Source: Methanothrix sp.
GTDB lineage: Archaea > Halobacteriota > Methanosarcinia > Methanotrichales > Methanotrichaceae
Reading direction: 5' to 3'
DNA length: 5,352 nucleotides
NCBI GenBank assembly: GCA_023229165.1
Contig: JALNZQ010000191.1
Coordinates: 1 to 5,352, forward strand
Position 1 is the stretch's first letter. The number at the start of each line of letters is the position of its first letter. Below the pieces are notes generated by a model. The model made no database searches. It saw only the letters and a list, made by a program, of their open reading frames with translations, and was not told the origin of the DNA. Both the position numbers and the translations under genes were made by a program. This document shows positions 4,131 to 5,352 of the stretch, in pieces.

Positions 4131-4711
4131 CTAATAGAGATTTAGATGGAAAGATAGCCAAAGATATTTTTAATTGGGTTTATATAAAAATAGGTAAAGA
4201 TTATAATGGTAAGAATGCATGTGAAATATTATGGAAATTTGATAAGATAGAACAAGAAGTATGTAATTATTTACCAACAGTAGGTGTAATTCATGAAGCG
4301 TTTTTAACACCTAAATATAGCAGTGATTTATATGAAGCATTACTATTATCAAAATATGTAGGATTAGATATTTCTATTAAAGATTTACCCTTAAGTCCTG
4401 AAAAAATTGCAGAATTAAGTTATAATTATTTCATGGAAAATAAAAAGAAAAGTGATAAAATTGATGATATTATAATTATTTTAAAAGAAAAATATCCTAA
4501 AATAGTTTTTATTAATTATATGAAAAAAAATGTAGATGGTATAAATAATTTAGATAGATATTCTATAATAGCATTAAAAGTTCCTATTTCTAAAAATAAA
4601 GAAATAAGAAATTTTATAGATAATATTTTTTATAAAATGATAGAAAATAACGAAAATATTCCTCTTTTATTTATAGTTAATAAACCTTCAAGAAAAAAAG
4701 GAAGTAAATGA
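4127..4711 (+). CDS. Probable phage ABA-sandwich domain protein with extra C-terminal domain, 194 aa
   Basis: Residues 1-105 follow the plan of the phage ABA sandwich domain: an N-terminal helix (NRDLDGKIAKDIFNW), a variable middle, then TPKYSSDLYEALLLSKYVGL (61-80) and a helix containing SPEKIAELSYNYF (90-102). This is my recognition of the pattern, not a search result. Residues of about 108-194 form a second, Lys-rich alpha/beta segment with IDDIIIILKEKYPKIVFINY (112-131) and NIPLLFIVNK (about 177-186) that I cannot name. The ABA domain's function is unknown. The start overlaps the previous stop and the end overlaps the next ATG at 4708, so three genes form a tight operon from the promoter near 3898. 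Confidence 0.7.
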   Translation: MTNRDLDGKIAKDIFNWVYIKIGKDYNGKNACEILWKFDKIEQEVCNYLPTVGVIHEAFLTPKYSSDLYEALLLSKYVGLDISIKDLPLSPEKIAELSYNYFMENKKKSDKIDDIIIILKEKYPKIVFINYMKKNVDGINNLDRYSIIALKVPISKNKEIRNFIDNIFYKMIENNENIPLLFIVNKPSRKKGSK

Positions 4712-4932
4712 AGAGAATAGGTTTTGTTGGTGTTCCTGGAGTAGGAAAAACAAGTACAGCAAGGGCATTAACTGCTTATTGTAGACAAAATGAATTTAAA
4801 AATATTGAATTAGTAGCAGAATATGCAAGACGTTTTATATCTAAATATGGTGATATTGATACAATGTCAGATCAATTTAGAGTTACAGAAAAACAAATAG
4901 AATGGGAATCTTGCAGTAGTCTAAATATGTGA
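4708..4932 (+). pseudogene. P-loop ATPase (AAA/NadR-like), truncated by IS607-like insertion
   Basis: The N-terminus carries a Walker A motif, GVPGVGKTS (8-16), followed by LVAEYARRFISKYG (35-48) and an EKQIEWE segment (61-67), a pattern typical of NadR-kinase-like or AAA_28 P-loop proteins of about 170 residues. AAGGAAG at 4698-4704 is a good ribosome binding site and the ATG overlaps the previous TGA. From Trp66 (TGG, 4903-4905) the sequence matches the left end of the mobile element repeated at 5141, so the last residues before TGA 4930-4932 are element-encoded. The Walker B and C-terminal parts are absent from the window; they may lie beyond the element. Nucleotide binding is clear, but kinase or ATPase specificity is not. 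Confidence 0.8.
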
Positions 4933-4944
4933 TTAAACCTGATC

Positions 4945-4968
4945 ATTGCATCTTTTTTTCGATGCGAT
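4945..4968 (+). repeat. Leader hairpin A, copy 1
   Basis: ATTGCATC pairs with GATGCGAT (eight pairs, one T-G) around a T-rich loop. The equivalent at 5183-5206 keeps the fold with different bases. Confidence 0.7.
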
Positions 4969-4978
4969 ATTAAGATTA

Positions 4979-5020
4979 TTTAAATTATAAATGGGGCAAC
5001 AGCCCCATTTATAATTTAAA
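4979..5020 (+). repeat. Leader hairpin B, copy 1
   Basis: A perfect 19-bp stem (4979-4997 with 5002-5020) closes an AACA loop and ends directly at the transposase ribosome binding site. Without a following T run it is not a normal plus-strand terminator. It may limit translation or transcription entering from the interrupted gene. Confidence 0.8.
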
Positions 5021-5032
5021 GGAGATCTTGAT

Positions 5033-5101
5033 ATGCGACATGTAAGTATAGGTAGAAGAATGTTTAAAATATATGAAAGAATTTTTATGATATTAATTTA
5101 A
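5033..5101 (+). pseudogene. Remnant of IS607-like transposase start
   Basis: ATG 5033 follows AAAGGAG (5018-5024) with eight bases between. The first seven codons, MRHVSIG, equal those of copy 2; the remaining 15 codons to TAA 5099-5101 are unrelated to the MerR-like domain, so the recombinase is lost here. The break lies one base after the GG at 5051-5052. Confidence 0.65.
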
Positions 5102-5182
5102 ATAAAATAAATTAATAAAATAGTTCTTTGATAAATTTATTGGGATGCTTGCAGTAGGCGAAATATTTGATCAAACCTGATC

Positions 5183-5206
5183 ATTATCATCTTTTTTAGA
5201 TATAAT
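5183..5206 (+). repeat. Leader hairpin A, copy 2
   Basis: ATTATCATC pairs with GATATAAT with one bulged C (5188) around a T-rich loop. Two G/C pairs of copy 1 are replaced by A/T pairs here. Confidence 0.65.
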
Positions 5207-5217
5207 ATTAAGATTAA

Positions 5218-5257
5218 TTAAATTAAAAATGGGGGTATACCCCCATTTTTAATTTAA
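5218..5257 (+). repeat. Leader hairpin B, copy 2
   Basis: An 18-bp perfect stem (5218-5235 with 5240-5257) closes a TATA loop and ends next to the AAAGGAG site. Relative to copy 1 the loop-closing pair is reversed from C-G to G-C and an inner T-A is changed to A-T. Confidence 0.8.
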
Positions 5258-5270
5258 AGGAGATCTTGAT

Positions 5271-5352
5271 ATGCGACATGTAAGTATAGGTGAAGCTGCA
5301 ATAATTTTAGGTGTTTCAGTAGTGACTTTAAGGCGTTGGGATCGTTCAGGTA
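5271..5352 (+). CDS. tnpA: IS607-type serine recombinase (TnpA), N-terminal part
   Basis: ATG 5271 is preceded by AAAGGAG with good spacing. The 27 visible residues include SIGEAAIILGVSVVTLRRWD, the MerR-like helix-turn-helix that opens IS607-family serine transposases (usual form: GEAAxxLGVSxxTLRRWxxxG). The serine recombinase domain would follow beyond the window. In the family, this enzyme inserts the element at GG dinucleotides without target duplication. The hairpin just upstream of the ribosome binding site may control its expression. Confidence is high for the HTH type and somewhat lower for IS607, because only the N-terminus is visible; the TTGCAGTAG left end and GG site support it. 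Confidence 0.85.
   Translation, partial: MRHVSIGEAAIILGVSVVTLRRWDRSG

Larger units (their letters stand above)
4904..5140 (+). mobile_element. IS607-like element, left end with decayed transposase (copy 1)
   Basis: Positions 4903-5053 align with 5141-5291 at equal length (130 bases from TGGG to ATG in both), so this is the same left end. It contains TTGCAGTAG, TGATTA/TGATCA repeats, two hairpins, the ribosome binding site AAAGGAG and the first seven transposase codons. After 5053 similarity stops. About 88 AT-rich bases follow before copy 2 and may be a right end, a deletion remnant or older DNA. The GG at 4904-4905 fits the GG target reported for IS607 insertion. Confidence 0.65.
5142..5352 (+). 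mobile_element. IS607-like element, left end with intact transposase start (copy 2, partial)
   Basis: This copy has the same left-end order as copy 1: TGGGATGCTTGCAGTAG, two TGATCA boxes at 5168 and 5178, hairpin A (5183-5206), hairpin B (5218-5257), then AAAGGAG and the transposase start. It runs off the window, so the partner TnpB gene and right end, if present, cannot be seen. Confidence 0.7.

Noticed and set aside
3934..4161. Minus-strand frame, 75 codons, with Tyr/Phe repeat
   Set aside because: It is antisense to the AATAAA repeat and Cys-rich gene; its aromatic runs are the reversed repeat.
4979..5020. Hairpin B as an ordinary intrinsic terminator
   Set aside because: No T run follows the stem; the ribosome binding site comes directly after it.
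4904..5270. Group I intron or IStron in the ATPase gene
   Set aside because: Each leader is about 130 bases, too short for a group I core, and no conserved P7-type sequence was seen.
4904..5291. CRISPR-like or simple tandem repeat
   Set aside because: There are only two copies, of about 150 bases each, with coding content and transposase context.
1..5352. TGA recoded as Trp
   Set aside because: Trp is encoded by TGG throughout, and TGA stops form ATGA overlaps with the next gene several times.

Overview
The window looks like accessory sequence from a phage, or a prophage-like element, of an AT-rich bacterium such as one of the Bacillota or Fusobacteriota; the host cannot be fixed from the sequence. 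The signs are very AT-rich DNA, short tightly packed genes on one strand with ATGA stop/start overlaps, many small proteins of unknown role, a tRNA cluster, a NADAR-domain protein, a probable phage ABA-sandwich protein and an IS607-type element inside a gene. TGA acts as a stop, so the code appears to be the standard bacterial one.

Layout. Positions 1-430 hold small genes, one split by a +1 frameshift. Positions 432-2290 hold a plus-strand run: a Lys-rich peptide, a small zinc-finger-like protein, a conserved-looking 70-residue protein, a NADAR protein, a coiled-coil protein and a possible 32-residue ORF. Positions 2337-3889 form what looks like one transcription unit: an extended -10 promoter, a 27-codon ORF, an intrinsic terminator, a metallophosphoesterase and six tRNA or tRNA-like genes (Lys, Pro, Val, Gln-UUG, an interrupted tRNA of unknown identity, Gln-CUG), closed by a perfect-palindrome terminator. 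Positions 3898-4932 hold a second promoter, a small Cys-rich protein with an AATAAA repeat at its start, an ABA-sandwich-like protein and a P-loop ATPase cut at Trp66 by an IS607-like left end. Positions 4904-5352 hold two tandem IS607-like left ends; the first carries only seven recognisable transposase codons, and the second starts a transposase that leaves the window.

The most interesting reading is a trp-like attenuator. Codons 23-25 of the 27-codon ORF are exactly complementary to the 5' arm of the terminator that follows, so an antiterminator can form. The peptide is dominated by Lys, Val, Gln and Pro, the same four amino acids served by the readable tRNAs at the end of the same unit. 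I infer a circuit in which a shortage of these charged tRNAs stalls the leader ribosome, permits readthrough and raises expression of the phosphoesterase and tRNA genes. The sequence complementarity and composition are direct observations; the regulation is inference.

Other notable points are a Lys-anticodon tRNA with a class II-like long variable arm, a tRNA split at its anticodon loop by a hairpin resembling IS200/IS605 ends, and two IS607 leader regions whose hairpins differ by compensatory changes.
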